From Albula goreensis (Eukaryota > Chordata > Actinopteri > Albuliformes > Albulidae): a DNA stretch of 64,000 nt. The notes under the pieces were generated by a model. The model ran no database searches. It saw only the letters and a program-made list of their open reading frames with translations, and was not told the DNA's origin. The position numbers and the translations under genes were made by a program. This document shows positions 1 to 12,030 of this stretch, piece by piece. Position 1 is the stretch's first letter, and each line of letters starts with the position of its first letter. The DNA is taken from the NCBI GenBank assembly GCA_022829145.1, contig CM040763.1, forward strand, positions 12,199,141 through 12,263,140, given 5' to 3'.

Positions 1-81
<81 letters not shown>

Positions 82-85
82 GTGT
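1..85. repeat. (TG)n microsatellite at the window edge
   Basis: An essentially perfect TG dinucleotide run starts at the first base and is interrupted once by CG near position 77. It probably continues left of the window, so its true length is unknown. Runs like this are common in fish genomes and can adopt Z-DNA; no gene is associated. Confidence 0.98.
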
Positions 86-3000
86 TGGTTGGGAGGGGGA
101 CCATCAAGAAGCATGCAGCATCCTCTTGAAGACACAAGAAGAAAGGGGAATCACAGCCTAAACCACAAGCTGAACTGAGGGGTAAAAATGAAAAACTGAA
201 CAACCCCATAGCCGCTAAGGCCACATAGGCTATATCTCAGAGTATTTCTGTAAAGCAAAAAATAAATAAAAATACACCAGGCATACCACCCCCCCCACCC
301 ATTCCCCACCTACGAAAAGTCTTTCTCCAACAAAGTTCAGCTGCTAAAACGCCGTTAATATCCTGCCAAAAATGTGGAGCAAATCTGTGGAGAAAATGCA
401 CTGACTGTGTCCTAAAAATCAAAGCCCTGACTTCAGAGGAATACCTTGGGACTTCACAGTGTCAATATTAAAAACAGGTGACTAATAAAGGAGGGTTATA
501 TAAAAAGCTCTTTGTAGTGGGAGGTACACCACACATATTGAGCTTCCTTCATACAGTGACAGTGTAGGGTATGTCTCCTGTTACATTCAGGCTGCAACAA
601 GTAAACTCCTGAGATTTCCTGTCTCATCAGAAACAAGTATTTATGATGGTACAACCCGTCAAGTGGGTGTGTCGTTTTGGCGTAACCTTGTAAGTGTGTG
701 GCAATTTTTTTTAGCAATTTCCCAGCATAGCTTATTTTCCACTTAAAGGTTTTGTAAATTTTACCAGCTACGCCAACCCAGCCTGAGAAACCACTTGCCC
801 TCTGTCAAAATGACAGATCCAGAAGTACGCATGTTCCCAATTAATGAAGGATTATGCTGAATGGATTTCACACTGAGTCTGACATTTCCTGTGACAACCT
901 CCAAGATATATCAACGATAAAAGTTTTTTTTTGGCAAACAGCTCATGATATTAACAGCCATCTTGGTGTGAAATGATATAGATATAAATAGATATAAGAA
1001 TTAGCGCACGCACAGTATGTCTACAATAGGCTTAACTCAAATTCAAATTCCTTCATTGTCTGGCACTCTGACCTTCCTAATCAATCATAAATGGAGGCTA
1101 AACATAAGATGATAAACAGTCATTTCAACTCCCAGACTCTACATTTTTTTTTTTTTTTGCAAAGTAACAATTGTGTTGTGAACAGCTACATCGTACCAAG
1201 AGTTTAGAGGAATGGGCTGGTCCAAAAAACAAACTAAAATAAACAGAGGAAAATGGAGGACTGGGCAGTGATGAACGCAGATGAATTTCAGATGTTTTTG
1301 GCTCTCCGCTCTCATTCCTTTTTTTTCCCTTATATGCAATACTTTATCGAATTTCATAGCCAGCTGCGACGAAGCGGCCTTTATAAGAAAGCACGTCGTC
1401 GGGCTCACATGTCCCACGGAGCGAGGGGAGGGAGGGGTCGACCCTGTGGCGGTGCTGAGGGCCGAGGTCCGGGGCGCTCTGGCACAGGTCGAGAGCAGCA
1501 CCAGCACCAGTCCCCGGGGCCTTGACAGGCTGACTGTCAGCTGTGATGTATCACTGGAGGAGTGACAGCAGAGGAGCTGCTTGCTCTCACTCTCTTTAGC
1601 AATCCATTATAGAGAGACAAGAGAGCAATTGAGATGTTTTTAAATATTGATTTTTAAAGATTGCTTATGTGCAATATTTCAATTTTCTACATGCTTGGGA
1701 CGTTCCAGTGTGGTATTTAATGTGTCAGTATTCCATGTTCTTGGGTTGACCCAGTTGTGGTGCTTAACTACCAATGACACAATGACACCTAGGTAGAATT
1801 TGCCTAGTCATACACAGATGTGATATGTTCAATAGGAAAGCAATATTGATTCAATCACTTCTGTAGCCACATCAAGACAAATCTGGCACTGGTTAAACAG
1901 TGCTAATGGCAATAATGCACTATGAGTGGGAGGACACAGCAGAGAACTGCGGAACTGCTGAGTGGGTTTGATGAACAGGGGATCTCGATATGGAAAACGC
2001 AGACAGTCCTATGCTCTGTCTGCAGGCCAAGGGTTTCCTGGACCTCCTGATGATCTCGCCTGCGGAGATTAAAACCCCACCCTGTGACAACGAGGTGTGT
2101 CCAGGGAAATAAACGGCACTCAAAGCGCTGGAGGGAGGTGGGGTGGGGCGGGGGGGGGGTTACGTGGGTAAGGGAGGGAGGGCTGCGGGTGAGGGAGGGG
2201 GAACAGGCTGTGACTGATCTTTTCCCTTTGCCTGCCGTCACCTGCTGATTTTGTCCAGGTGTTTTATGGCTATCTAGAGGCGCTGGAGTGCAGGCAGACA
2301 CACTGAGGACCCTGCCAATCCTTTTGTCTGCCTCAGTGCATTCTTCACACACACGGTGGACAGCAGTAGTCTGGATACCTCTTGTCCAGGCCAAAGACGG
2401 AGAAAGACAAGGAAAAAAAAACACGGAGGTACAGAGAGGGGCCTTCGTATCACGTACAGAGAGCAGGGCCCCACTTAAACGCAGGGCCCTGGAACTATTC
2501 CCAAGAAATGGATTAGGGTTTAGGCAGGGGAGGTGGGGTACTGGAAACAAAGACTTTCTCTGCTGCACCTTTTTGAGAGATCTGCCAGTCCAAAGAGAGA
2601 GGGCCCCTGAAGACTAAATCTAATTGGACCTGCATGACTGCCTTCTGTGAGGAGAGATACCCCCACTTTTAACCCCCCACAAAAACCTCAGTATTGACTG
2701 TGTGACAGTGAGTGTGTGTGAATGCGTATGACAGTATGCTTGTGATCGATCCATCTGTCAATCAAATTTTATTTGATGTGATGTTCCTCACACAACATTT
2801 TTTCACAAGTGTTCACAGGTGTGTGCATATAAGATTGTGTATGCATCCATGTGTGTGGTGTGCATCAAAAGATGTGTGTATGTGAGTGCGTGCATGTGTT
2901 ATAAGTGTGTATACGTACTGTGCATGTGAGTATGTGTGCGTGGGTGGGTGTAAAGCGGTAAAGAGGGAAAGAGGTCGTTATTTTATACATAAAAAAGTTA

Positions 3001-4208
3001 CATGTTCTCCAAAGCCTGGCAGCCTTGCTGGGTATTTTATGACATCTCACACTGGCAACAGAAAATGAATGGAGTCGGCAGAAATTAATTCTCATAAATG
3101 AGATGAAGTGGGGCACTCGGCAGACCTGCCAATCAGCTATTCTTCCTTAACTGCCATTCTTTTGTTTTTTAAAGACAAATTATTTTGTGGATTCACACTA
3201 TATTAAAGTCAAAAGAGGGAACAAAACTTTTATTTAAAAAAACTTCAAGTACCCCACTGGAAAATGTTTCCCAATGACTAACCACACTCATAGGAAGCTA
3301 TAATCACCATGCACACATTTAAAGCATTTTGTCCATCTTAGCTTATTTAATGTACAGGAACCAAGCCAGTGAAACTTATCTGCATACTGTAGAACTCATT
3401 TTCCTCCAAATACCAAGAGTTTGAACCTTGTTCAAGTTCCACTAATGCTGATCCGAAACACGCTCGCAGAGCTGCAATTACTGTAACGCTGAAGCCAAGC
3501 AGACAGGCTTACTTACAGAGATCTTAACTCATTCCACGCCAGATTAAACTACATCCAGCTTTGCAGCATATCCATGACAGTTAATAACAATCTGAAGATA
3601 GGAGTGGGAACCATTTCAGTTGGGGGCACAGCCAGTCTCTTCTGTGTGTACGAGATGATAGAACAAGAGTTACTAACTTTTTTGAGCGAATAATGTGCTC
3701 TTTCAGGCAACGCCCCACATCTAGTGTGTGCACAACCTCCACCAGCTCTCACTGTGTTTGATCCTCTGACATTCTAGGCAAAATTCCCAGCGTGCATTAT
3801 TTCACCTGTACTAATTGGTGCGCACACACACATATATGCAGGCATATGTGTGAATGTGCGAATGAATCATGACAGCTATTACAGTACACTTATTTAATTT
3901 GGCTAACTAGCTTTACAGTTGCAATTTCTTATTAGCAGATAGTTAGCTTGTGTGATAATAAGTGAAACGCTCCAGTAAAGTACAGTATGTAGTTAGCTAC
4001 TTACATGACCATTATTTGATGACATGATTATATGAGGGCCACACAGAAGGTGCTTGGAAAGCATTAAGATAAAGATCTTTGTAGGAAACGCTAACGTGGG
4101 GACGAGAGGGGAATGGGCTTAGGGTGGGTGGAGGTTTGTTCTGGCCCACATCCATGTTTCACTGGAGGCTACGAATGACATGGCTGTACTGTGTCACGGG
4201 ATAAGCGT
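86..4208. other. Unique non-coding DNA, no gene recognised
   Basis: No exon with convincing splice sites is visible. Open frames here are short and low in information. The stretch holds a T-run near 1145-1158, a G-rich block at 2131-2200, and TG-flavoured sequence around 2700-2950. Around 2757-2775 the words tcaatcaaattttatttg resemble the 3' tail of fish L2-mobilised SINEs, but no SINE body could be traced upstream, so it is not called separately. The rest is unannotated. Confidence 0.5.
2131..2200 (+). other. G-rich run with quadruplex potential
   Basis: Several runs of three or more G, including one of ten near 2150-2159, are separated by one to a few bases. This fits the general G-quadruplex pattern on the plus strand. 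There is no adjacent gene to assign a role; this is a structural observation only. Confidence 0.6.
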
Positions 4209-4240
4209 TTGTGTGTGTATGTGTGTGTGTGTGTGTGTAT
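4209..4240. repeat. (TG)n microsatellite, left half of a TG/CA inverted pair
   Basis: A TG tract with one TA interruption. It lies about 80 bp from a CA tract at 4322-4371, so the two are reverse complements and could pair in single-stranded form. Confidence 0.95.
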
Positions 4241-4321
4241 GACAGGCAGGTGTGGGAAAACAAGGGCTCTTTTGGCAGTGCTGGGGACAGGGAGGGGGCA
4301 GAGGGTGCATCTGTGGCTTAT

Positions 4322-4371
4322 CACACACACGCACACACACACACACATGCATGCATGCACGCACACACACA
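4322..4371. repeat. (CA)n microsatellite with an internal ATGC block
   Basis: A CA tract interrupted by a short alternating ATGC block around 4347-4361. It is complementary to the TG tract at 4209-4240. Both alternating purine-pyrimidine sections favour Z-DNA or cruciform conformations. Confidence 0.95.
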
Positions 4372-5497
4372 GCTTCTGTTCACCTTTCATCCAACAGAAA
4401 AGGCATTATTCAGATATCAAATTTAACACTGCCCCATCAACCTGATGAGAATATGTCCACTACAGTGACAGTGCTACTGTAAGAAGCTGTCCCAAAAGTG
4501 GTAAACACTTGCACTGGACAGCGTCCTAAGACTGGTGGTGCTACTCTTTACAAAACACTCCTCAGAATGCATGTACAAAAATGATTAAAAACAGGACACA
4601 AAAAGCTACAGTGAAGGACAATATGAAGAATGTGAAGTGACTAAAAAATGAATTTATTTTTTTTTCCCCCCAAGAGACAGGCAGTCCTGACACAGAACAG
4701 GTTAAGTTTCAGAAAGTTCCTGAAACACATTTTTCTATTGCTCAAGTTAAAATCAGCAACTTTTTATTATCACGGTGCTTTTGTAGAAAATACCAGCCCC
4801 TGGCGATTCTCTTTTATGGACTGTGAAGTATATATACCTGTGGCGCACATGCTGAAAGGCATTCACCATCAGGGTCCTTCCAGTGCTGTCCTGAAGTCTG
4901 CACAGAACTATGAGCAAATCCGTCATTCACTTTTAGAATGATCTAATTCAGATGGACCACAGCAATTACATGGATAATGCTGGGTGTTTGTTTGTCTTGC
5001 AGCTCTTGCAGTATTAAGTCATTAGCACAACAAATTGTGACAGTCTTTTTTTTTTTTTTTTTTTTTACTGCTACAAGATCACGAAACCAGCAGTGGCCCA
5101 CAGTTAACAAGTCACATATTTCCCCCGATTCCTGCATCCCATATTTATAATTTTACCACATCCTAACAATAACATGACCAGAACTGGTGCAAAACACACG
5201 GTCCTAGCTAATGAATCACACACTTTACCGCAAAAGGCGGTAAGTACTACCAGCTGCGACACTCTTGCCTTGGCACAGGGGCCGGCGCGGAACAAGGCCG
5301 ACACATCTGAACGCAGCTGTAGTGGGAAACCACAGGCTCTGTGTTTCCAGCTGCCTTCTCATGGGCTCATTTTTCTCTGCCTCCGTTTTCAGGGCCTGTC
5401 CCTTTCAAGCTGTTCGGCCATCTTTGTTTTGACAGGGCTCCAGAGTTCTAGAAACTTCTCTCAGATGTGCTGAACTAAGGGAAAATGAAAACAAACC
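4372..5497. other. Unique non-coding DNA, no gene recognised
   Basis: Mixed unique sequence without supported exons. A T-run of about 20 bases lies around 5046-5066. Open frames on both strands are short and have no recognisable domain. Confidence 0.5.
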
Positions 5498-5507
5498 CTC
5501 TCTCTCA

Positions 5508-5548
<41 letters not shown>

Positions 5549-5574
5549 ACATACGTACATATGCACACACACAC
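5498..5574. repeat. Compound (TC)n-(CA)n microsatellite
   Basis: A CT-rich tract passes directly into CA repeats, then into imperfect CA with TACGTA interruptions. Such compound tracts are usual in fish intergenic and intronic DNA. Confidence 0.95.
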
Positions 5575-5861
5575 GGACATACACAGAGCAGAGCTTGCTT
5601 CAGACCATAACCAAACAAACAAATGTAAGAGAAGGTAGGATGCATTCTTTTAAAATGCCGTGTGCAACCCCCTTGAACACCCCAACAGTGCAGATCACAG
5701 CCAAAACCAAAATTTAGGCATACTCCAACATGTGTTACCTCTTTACACTATTTACTTATCAAAGTTATATGAACAGGATACTTAATTCAAATACCAATCT
5801 TGCCGTGAGACCCCACTGCCTTTGTTAAAGATGAAAACATGCACGCAGAGACTAAAGAATA

Positions 5862-5930
5862 AAACCCTGACCAGGGACCTGAGATCTCTACAAGCATGCT
5901 ACAATAACCACTACACCAGAAAGTCCCCCA
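5862..5930 (-). repeat. tRNA-like SINE head remnant
   Basis: On the minus strand the words ggtgtagtggtta match an RNA polymerase III A-box (as in many fish tRNA-derived SINE heads). A degenerate B-box-like ggtccctggtcaggg follows about 30-40 bases later. The cloverleaf is not intact and the B-box lacks the canonical GTTCGA core, so this is a decayed remnant, not a working tRNA. The family cannot be assigned by eye. Confidence 0.4.
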
Positions 5931-8485
5931 GCACTACTGCTGTCCAACTTCTGACATAGTTATTCCAGACAATTCAGTACCAGGTTTGGGATGCTCATAA
6001 TACCATTGGATTCTGTAGATGAAAGGTCATGGACATTGTCACTAAAAACCTTCAAGCAATCAGAATTTTTACAGATATACAATAAAAACGAATAAATCAG
6101 CGACAAAACAAATAAATCAGGGAAAATCTTTGTCAGAGACCCTGTCACAGTATTAAGTTCAAAAAGCAGTGTGTGATGAAGGGAAGTCATTTCAGTGCTA
6201 GATCGGCATTCTCGGCATGATCAAGCATCACTTAAGATGATTGAACTCTGAAATTTATCACTAAAAAGACTAAATGAATTACTTATGTTTACAAATGTCA
6301 GAAACATGAGTCTAAAGTAGTTACATTGGGTACTGCTTTTGTTTTTTTAGATCTCATACATATGTGGAATTTTACTGATATCTATCTCCTAGCCATGTTC
6401 AAATGCTTTTAAAAGTAAGCAATTAACTGCATAAGTTAAAAAAAAAATTCACTGCATTTGAATATTTCATTTGACTCGGGAGAAAACTATTACAATATTT
6501 ATTTTCCATTTCCTTAACTGCAGAAGTACTTTTTGCTTTGATAATGAATACGATTATCACGGCAGTAATAGTAGCATTTTGTGACTAAAATTACAAAGAG
6601 GGGAAGGGATAGATTTGTATCTGGGGGCGATCCAGACCTTTGTTCATGTTACCCCATTGATAGCTGCCTGGTGTGCAGCTGTTTTAGCTTTAGGGTGTTT
6701 CTCAGGAGTACGAGCTGTGGAAATTGTGGGTATCAGCTCGTTTCCTTACTCAGAATAAACATTAGCCTTGTCTAGAGGAGACGGTCTCCACAAACACCCT
6801 GACAAAGAGGCTGCTGATGCTACATTTAAGATAGCCCTTGGAAGTGGTAATGAGGCTCCATCACTCTTTTTCCTCAAGTCAGCAAATGTATCCTCCTCAA
6901 AACGTAGAGCGGCTAAAAGTGAAGGACCAGAAACCATGCCTTTAATTTCACTTTTATTTTCCGTTAAATCGGACACTTAAAGACGCGTAATTTTCCCCGC
7001 TTTTAGGTGGCTGGCCTTTGAGCATGCCAAGACAGGGCTGCCATATGGGCAGGCCCAGGCAGGTTCTTTTATGCTGGGGGAAGCACATTCGGAGACCGCG
7101 GATGGACTGAGTGGGCACAGGGCACAGAAAGGACTGGATGAGAACGGGGGAAATGTTTCAGGCCTTCAGTGCCTTTGATAGCTCATGCCGACTGATGGCT
7201 CACCAGTACCTGCCCATTGCCCTGCAAAGCTTTGAGCTCTTTGTTCTGCCTTCACTGTCATTGCTGTCACTTTTAAATACGCCGGGTTGTACAGAAAATC
7301 TGCATACCCAGGGCTTATCCTGACTGAAATGAGGATGAGACAATCTGCCTCTGTACCGGCGGAGAATTCCGGAAGGCTCCTTACAAAGTGCGAGGCTCAA
7401 AGGAGAGGAGGGGAGTCGGTGTCTGTGTGAAAACACAAATCTACATCATTTTCCCCCTACCAGAAGGAATCAAACCCTAGCGCGGCATCTCCCGTCTGCC
7501 GAAATCAAAGGCCTCGTGGTGAGAGGCATCGGAGGCAGACATGGCACCCAGACTTCATGTGTCAGAGCCCTACAGACCCTTCCGGCGCTTTCCACCGGCA
7601 TCTCAACAGTACACCGTCAGTCCCTGCCGCAATCAAACGCTCCCTCCTACACCCCCACCCCCCTCCGTATCACCGTGAAGTGACTCTCGCCAAGCCGCTG
7701 TACTCCAGTAACCGGAGCCTGTGTTCTCTGATACGACAGACGTAGGAAAGCGTTCCAACTAAACTCCCTCAAGCAAACAACTCAAACGGTCGCCAGGAAT
7801 AAAGAAATAAATAATGGGGAAAAAAATGGCTGCCCAAAAACTGCCCTGCTTCATTTTTCATGCTATGCGAACCACAGTCCTCCTCCAAACAGCACCAAAT
7901 AAATAAAATAATAAATGCATTAGAAAACAGAGTGTGCTGTTCTGGAGTATGATAGCCGAGTCAATAGCATGGTTAGCTGAGGTTGAGCTGTCCATGAGGG
8001 GTTTCGTAATAGAGGAGTAAACCCAGCATGTTCTGCCTCCTTCACTAAGCCTGGTGCTTCCCAAAACTGTTTCCCATGACATAAAGAGCACTGCATGAGC
8101 TACAGATGTAGCAAAGGGACAAAGCTGTAGCTCTAGAACCTTCCTGGGGCTTAACCCTGGTGAGTTGGCGTGCCATTTTGCATGTTTCTTAATCTTATCA
8201 GCCCCAACAAATAAATAGTGTGCAAAACCAATAGCACGTGAGCTAATAAGGGGAGAGCGTGTCTGCTCGGAAAATAAGTAATGTGATTTAAGTTTATCAT
8301 TGGATGTTGATATGTTGTACTCTGTCCTCAGCTGGGACAGTGAAAGCCTGGGGAGAGGCCGTATCACTGCTGAGGCCTGGAGCGGCGACAGCTGTACAAC
8401 ATAATTGATATGTTGATATGCACCGCTACCTGATTTCAGTCTAATTGGTGTTGCCACAATTCTCAGAGTGGCCCCCTGTAATTAA

Positions 8486-8516
8486 TTAAAAAATCAGTGA
8501 AGCTGAAATTTTTTAA
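8486..8516. other. AT-rich imperfect hairpin
   Basis: Left arm ttaaaaaatcag (8486-8497) and right arm ctgaaattttttaa (8503-8516) are reverse complements except for two extra bases in the right arm, with a five-base loop. It sits next to a TTAATTAATTAA-like word, a typical homeodomain-core context. Confidence 0.55.
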
Positions 8517-9242
8517 TCAAGATACTGTGATTCCAATAAAATCTCCCAATCACTATGGTTACGTGTGATACACCTGATGGTAACCATGTGTATTTTTATT
8601 CATGCCGCTGCAATATTAAGTTTGGATCCGCTATTTCTCAAAAGGATACTCTTTCAAAAAAATATAAATTTATCCTTGGCCCATGCACATTCCAGAACTT
8701 GTCAAATAAAATTTAAATCCTCATGATAGATTATTGTTTACAACACAACCTACATGTTGTATGTGTTGATCAGTGTTGTATGTTAGGCCTATCCCGGACT
8801 GCTATGCCATCGACACACTCAGCTGTGTGTAGGGACTACATACAAAACGTGTGTGGAAGGAAATGGTGGTTCCTCTCGAACAACTTGAGAGGAAGTTAGT
8901 CGGTGTATGACACATAATCATCTCAGTCAGGCGTCTCTCTTCATCTGGCCAGAGGGTTTGAGTGCTAGCTCCACTCCCATTTCCTCCATACAAACTGTGA
9001 GTGGTGTTCCCAGTCTCTCACTTAAACCCTCTGTGTGTGTGCGTGTGTGCGTGTTTTTTCTGCATTCATGCATGTATGCAGCCCAGGTTCTTGCACTCAT
9101 ATTCAGTCCAGCTCACATGCATGTACATTTGTACCTATGTGCGAGCTCGGCTGCAAATTGTAACTGTATTAGCAGTGGACTCAGCCAGGTCTAGGTGTGG
9201 TCTTTTCCTGTCGCAGTGTCAGTGAGGTCGGTCCCACTGGGC

Positions 9243-9295
9243 ATGTGTGCGTGTGTGTCTGTGTCTGTGTGTGTGCATGGGAGTGTGTGTGTGAG
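9243..9295. repeat. Imperfect (TG)n tract
   Basis: TG dinucleotides with TCTG and CATG interruptions. A shorter related TG stretch lies at about 9030-9054. Confidence 0.9.
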
Positions 9296-10428
9296 TTCGT
9301 TTCTAAAATGCTGTAAAGACCTAAAGAGATGCACATTCTTTTAACACACAGAGACATTACTGATCTGAGTACCACTGGAAGAGACAGCATTTCTGTGTGC
9401 AAAAAAATTCCTGTTGCCTATTAGTGGTATCTGTATACTAAATGTATTTTGCCAGACAGAAGCTGGCTTTCCCTTATGCTTCTAGGGGAAATACCTCATG
9501 TATTGTGCTGATTTAAAAAAAAAATGTTTTTCATACCCACAGCTAAAAAACAAAACAGAAACCCTCCTTACCACAGCATTCCCACAACACGGCCGTCCCC
9601 AAAACAGCGTGTTACACGCCACCATGAATTGCGGTTAAAAGCATTTCTTGTGTCGAATTGCCGCAAGATCAAAACCGACAAAGGATTAGGCCAGAGGTTG
9701 AAACCAACTCCCCGTAACCCCCCCCAACCCCCACCCTCAAGGGAAAAAAAATCAAACAAAACAGAATTCAACAATACAAATCACTGTGATATCAATACCT
9801 CTGGTTCCCATTTGTCATGTTCTTCCAAAGCATCTCACAACAGCCAACATTTAAAGCTGTGCTACATCCAAGGCCTTGTACTCGCTTTTTAAAAGTTCCC
9901 CAACAACACTTGAGTCATGGAGGTCTGTTACTCTTGTATGATGGCCAATGGCCACTCGTGGCAGCTGGATTCCCCTTCCTATTCGTGAGCATCATAACTA
10001 AGTCAGAACCAATGGCTGGAGCTGCCAAGCCCAGATTAGACCACACAAAAAAAGGCCTGACTTGGAGTTCTTGTAATGAACAGCCTTGAAGTTATAGATT
10101 TCCACTGGTGATGACAGTGAACAATTTCCAGTTTCTAATGAGGAGCTCACAACTCAGCCAGTTAGTTAAATTGCATCCTAAGAGTGATTTCCATACACTG
10201 CATTTGGGTTCATTCAACACAAAATGTGGTCAGACAAACACCAAAAGCTAATATTAGTGGGATTGAGCTAAGTTATATTGTCCTTATACCTTATACAATA
10301 TAAGCAATGCAAAATAAAAATGTATACATAAGGTATTTGAAGTGTATTTATTATGGTGTATGCATTATGGTGTAAATATTATATGGTTTAAGAGGGGCAG
10401 TTCTAAAAAAAAAAAAAAAAAACTGTAG
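9296..10428. other. Unique non-coding DNA, no gene recognised
   Basis: Contains an A-rich stretch near 9515-9525, a C-rich patch near 9717-9735, and a run of about 17 A at 10405-10422 just before the CA block. No exon with splice support is visible. Confidence 0.45.
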
Positions 10429-10623
10429 CACATATTCACACATGCATATGTTCTGTAGCACATACACTCACACAAACACAGGTGTGAACATCCATCAACT
10501 CAAACATCACACATGCATGCACAAATACACATGCAAGTGCGCACGCACACAAACATACACGTATACATACATGCACACACGCGCACACACACACATACAC
10601 ACACGTACACATGCACACACACA
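10429..10623. repeat. Long degenerate (CA)n-rich block
   Basis: About 190 bp dominated by CACA and CATACA words with many point interruptions, perfect only over short stretches. It encodes low-complexity Thr-His or Cys-Val open frames that are artefacts of the repeat. Confidence 0.93.
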
Positions 10624-11253
10624 GGGAAGGCCACGCCCTGCTGAGTCAGGGTCTTACAGCAGCGTAATGCAGACACTCTCCCCCATCTCCCTGCCAGGGG
10701 GACTCTGCCTCTGCAGCCACCGGGCTGCACTATCCACCGGGCCTCCAGCACACTAATCAGCAACAAGTCTTATCAAAACCTTGCCTCGGCCAAGACAAAC
10801 ACTCGCTGGCTTGTTATTGCTTTGTTTTCACAAGTCTTTGGGGGAAAGAGATGCATTGATTACTTTGCGATTTTTTTTTATTTATTCCACACATGAGCAC
10901 GCCTCCAGTGGCTCCGGCCAATGGACAGAGGGGTCAGACGGGTGTTATTGTAGCAAAGGGGGACGGTGAGAGAGAGGGACAACATTCATCTGGCCGGGCT
11001 GTTTATTCAAGCCGCTCCTTTCCTGTGCTGCGGAGGCTGAGGATCCCAGAGGAAGGTCTTACACCCCTGCCGGGTGCTGCGTCTTTAAAAAGGGCTGAAA
11101 TTACAGACACAGGGCTGCTCTCCCTCTCCCTCTCCCTCTCTCTGTGAGGTATGTTAGGAGAGAAACGGTACTGGCTTCAGCCTCACATGATTAAATGCTG
11201 TGAGCTCTGAAAGGAAGTGCTAGGCCTCGCAGAGGTTCAGACAGGTGACACAT

Positions 11254-11254
<1 letters not shown>
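10624..11254. other. GC-moderate unique segment
   Basis: Non-repetitive apart from a CT tract near 11117-11142. Around 10816-10835 there are SOX-like words (ttattg and ctttgtt). No exon is supported. It could be a regulatory block, but the evidence is only motif words. Confidence 0.3.

Positions 11255-11298
<44 letters not shown>
11255..11298. repeat. Perfect (TG)22 microsatellite
   Basis: An uninterrupted TG run of about 44 bases directly precedes the TG-flavoured minisatellite that starts near 11310. The closeness suggests the minisatellite may have grown out of the same simple repeat, but that is inference. Confidence 0.97.
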
Positions 11299-11299
<1 letters not shown>

Positions 11300-11309
11300 C
11301 GTATGTGAG

Positions 11310-11765
11310 ACACTGTAGTGCATGAGGTGTCAGATGGTGTGTGTATGGCTGTACTGTGTGAGCTGAGCGTGTTGGCTGTAGGGTATGAAATGTGAGGAAG
11401 TGTGAATGTGCCTGCAGTCTGAGGAGTGAAAGTATGGCTGTAGTATGTGAGGAGGTGTGAGTATGGATGTAGTATATGAGAAGGTGAGAGTGTGGATGTA
11501 GTAACTGGGGAGGTGTAAAACGAATGAACAATCTGGGAAGGTGTGAGTATGGATGTAGTATCAGAGGTAGTGTGAGTATGGATGTAGTATCAGAGGTAGT
11601 GTGAGTATGGATGTAGTATCAGAGGTAGTGTGAGTATGGATGTACTATCAGAGGTAGTGTGAGTATGGATGTAGTGCCTGAAGAGGTAAGATTCAGAATG
11701 CGGTTTCTGAGGAGATGTGACAGTGGCTGTAGTTTCTGAGGGGGTGCATATACAGCCGCAGTGTC
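11310..11765. repeat. Decayed minisatellite with a 29-bp core
   Basis: The unit gatgtagtat-cagaggtagt-gtgagtatg (29 bp) occurs nearly perfectly about four times between about 11550 and 11668; one copy has gtact for gtagt. Upstream (11310-11550) and downstream (11668-11765) are increasingly diverged units sharing words such as gtgtgagtatggatgtag and ctgaggag. The central homogeneous array with degraded flanks is the usual pattern of local slippage or unequal exchange. Open frames reading through it are repeat artefacts. Confidence 0.9.
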
Positions 11766-11879
11766 TGAGGTGAAGGCAGGACATGGGGACGTGCGAGGAG
11801 GTGACAGCGGAGGCACACAGCAGCTCAGGGGCACTCCTCAATCTAATGAGGGAGATGAGAGGTCTGGGCTCCTCCCCTG

Positions 11880-12030
11880 GGCCCAGGCCCGTCCCGGAGA
11901 GATGCCATCGCTGCTCCGCCGCTCGCTAATTAGCGGCAGTTTGGAGAGCGGGCTCTGTGATGTGCACTCGTCTGGAGCACAGCCCGGGGGCAGGGCCAAT
12001 CCTAATGACTCCCAAATCGCCCACCCGCGC
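11880..12030. promoter_or_regulatory. Candidate regulatory element with a homeodomain palindrome
   Basis: A unique, GC-rich segment containing the perfect 12-bp palindrome cgctaattagcg at 11924-11935, whose centre TAATTA is the classical homeodomain core. Surrounding sequence has several CpGs and no simple repeat. This may be a conserved non-coding element of a developmental locus; neither conservation nor activity can be shown from one sequence. Confidence 0.3.

Larger units (their letters stand above)
5575..9242. other. Largely unique non-coding DNA
   Basis: No supported exon. The longest open frame is on the minus strand at 7858-8457 (199 codons), but it has no recognisable domain, and no splice or promoter context was found for it. 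An AT hairpin at 8486-8516 and a tRNA-like remnant at 5862-5930 are listed separately. The segment 8120-8460 is unique, of balanced composition and free of repeats, so it could be a conserved element, which only alignment can test. Confidence 0.45.

Noticed and set aside
2757..2775. A/T-rich words like the 3' tail of fish L2-mobilised SINEs
   Set aside because: Only the tail-like word is present; no SINE head or body could be traced upstream, so it is mentioned but not called.
7858..8457. 199-codon open frame on the minus strand
   Set aside because: It is the longest frame in the window, but it has no recognisable domain and no splice or promoter context was found. Repeat-free non-coding DNA with few stop words explains it better.
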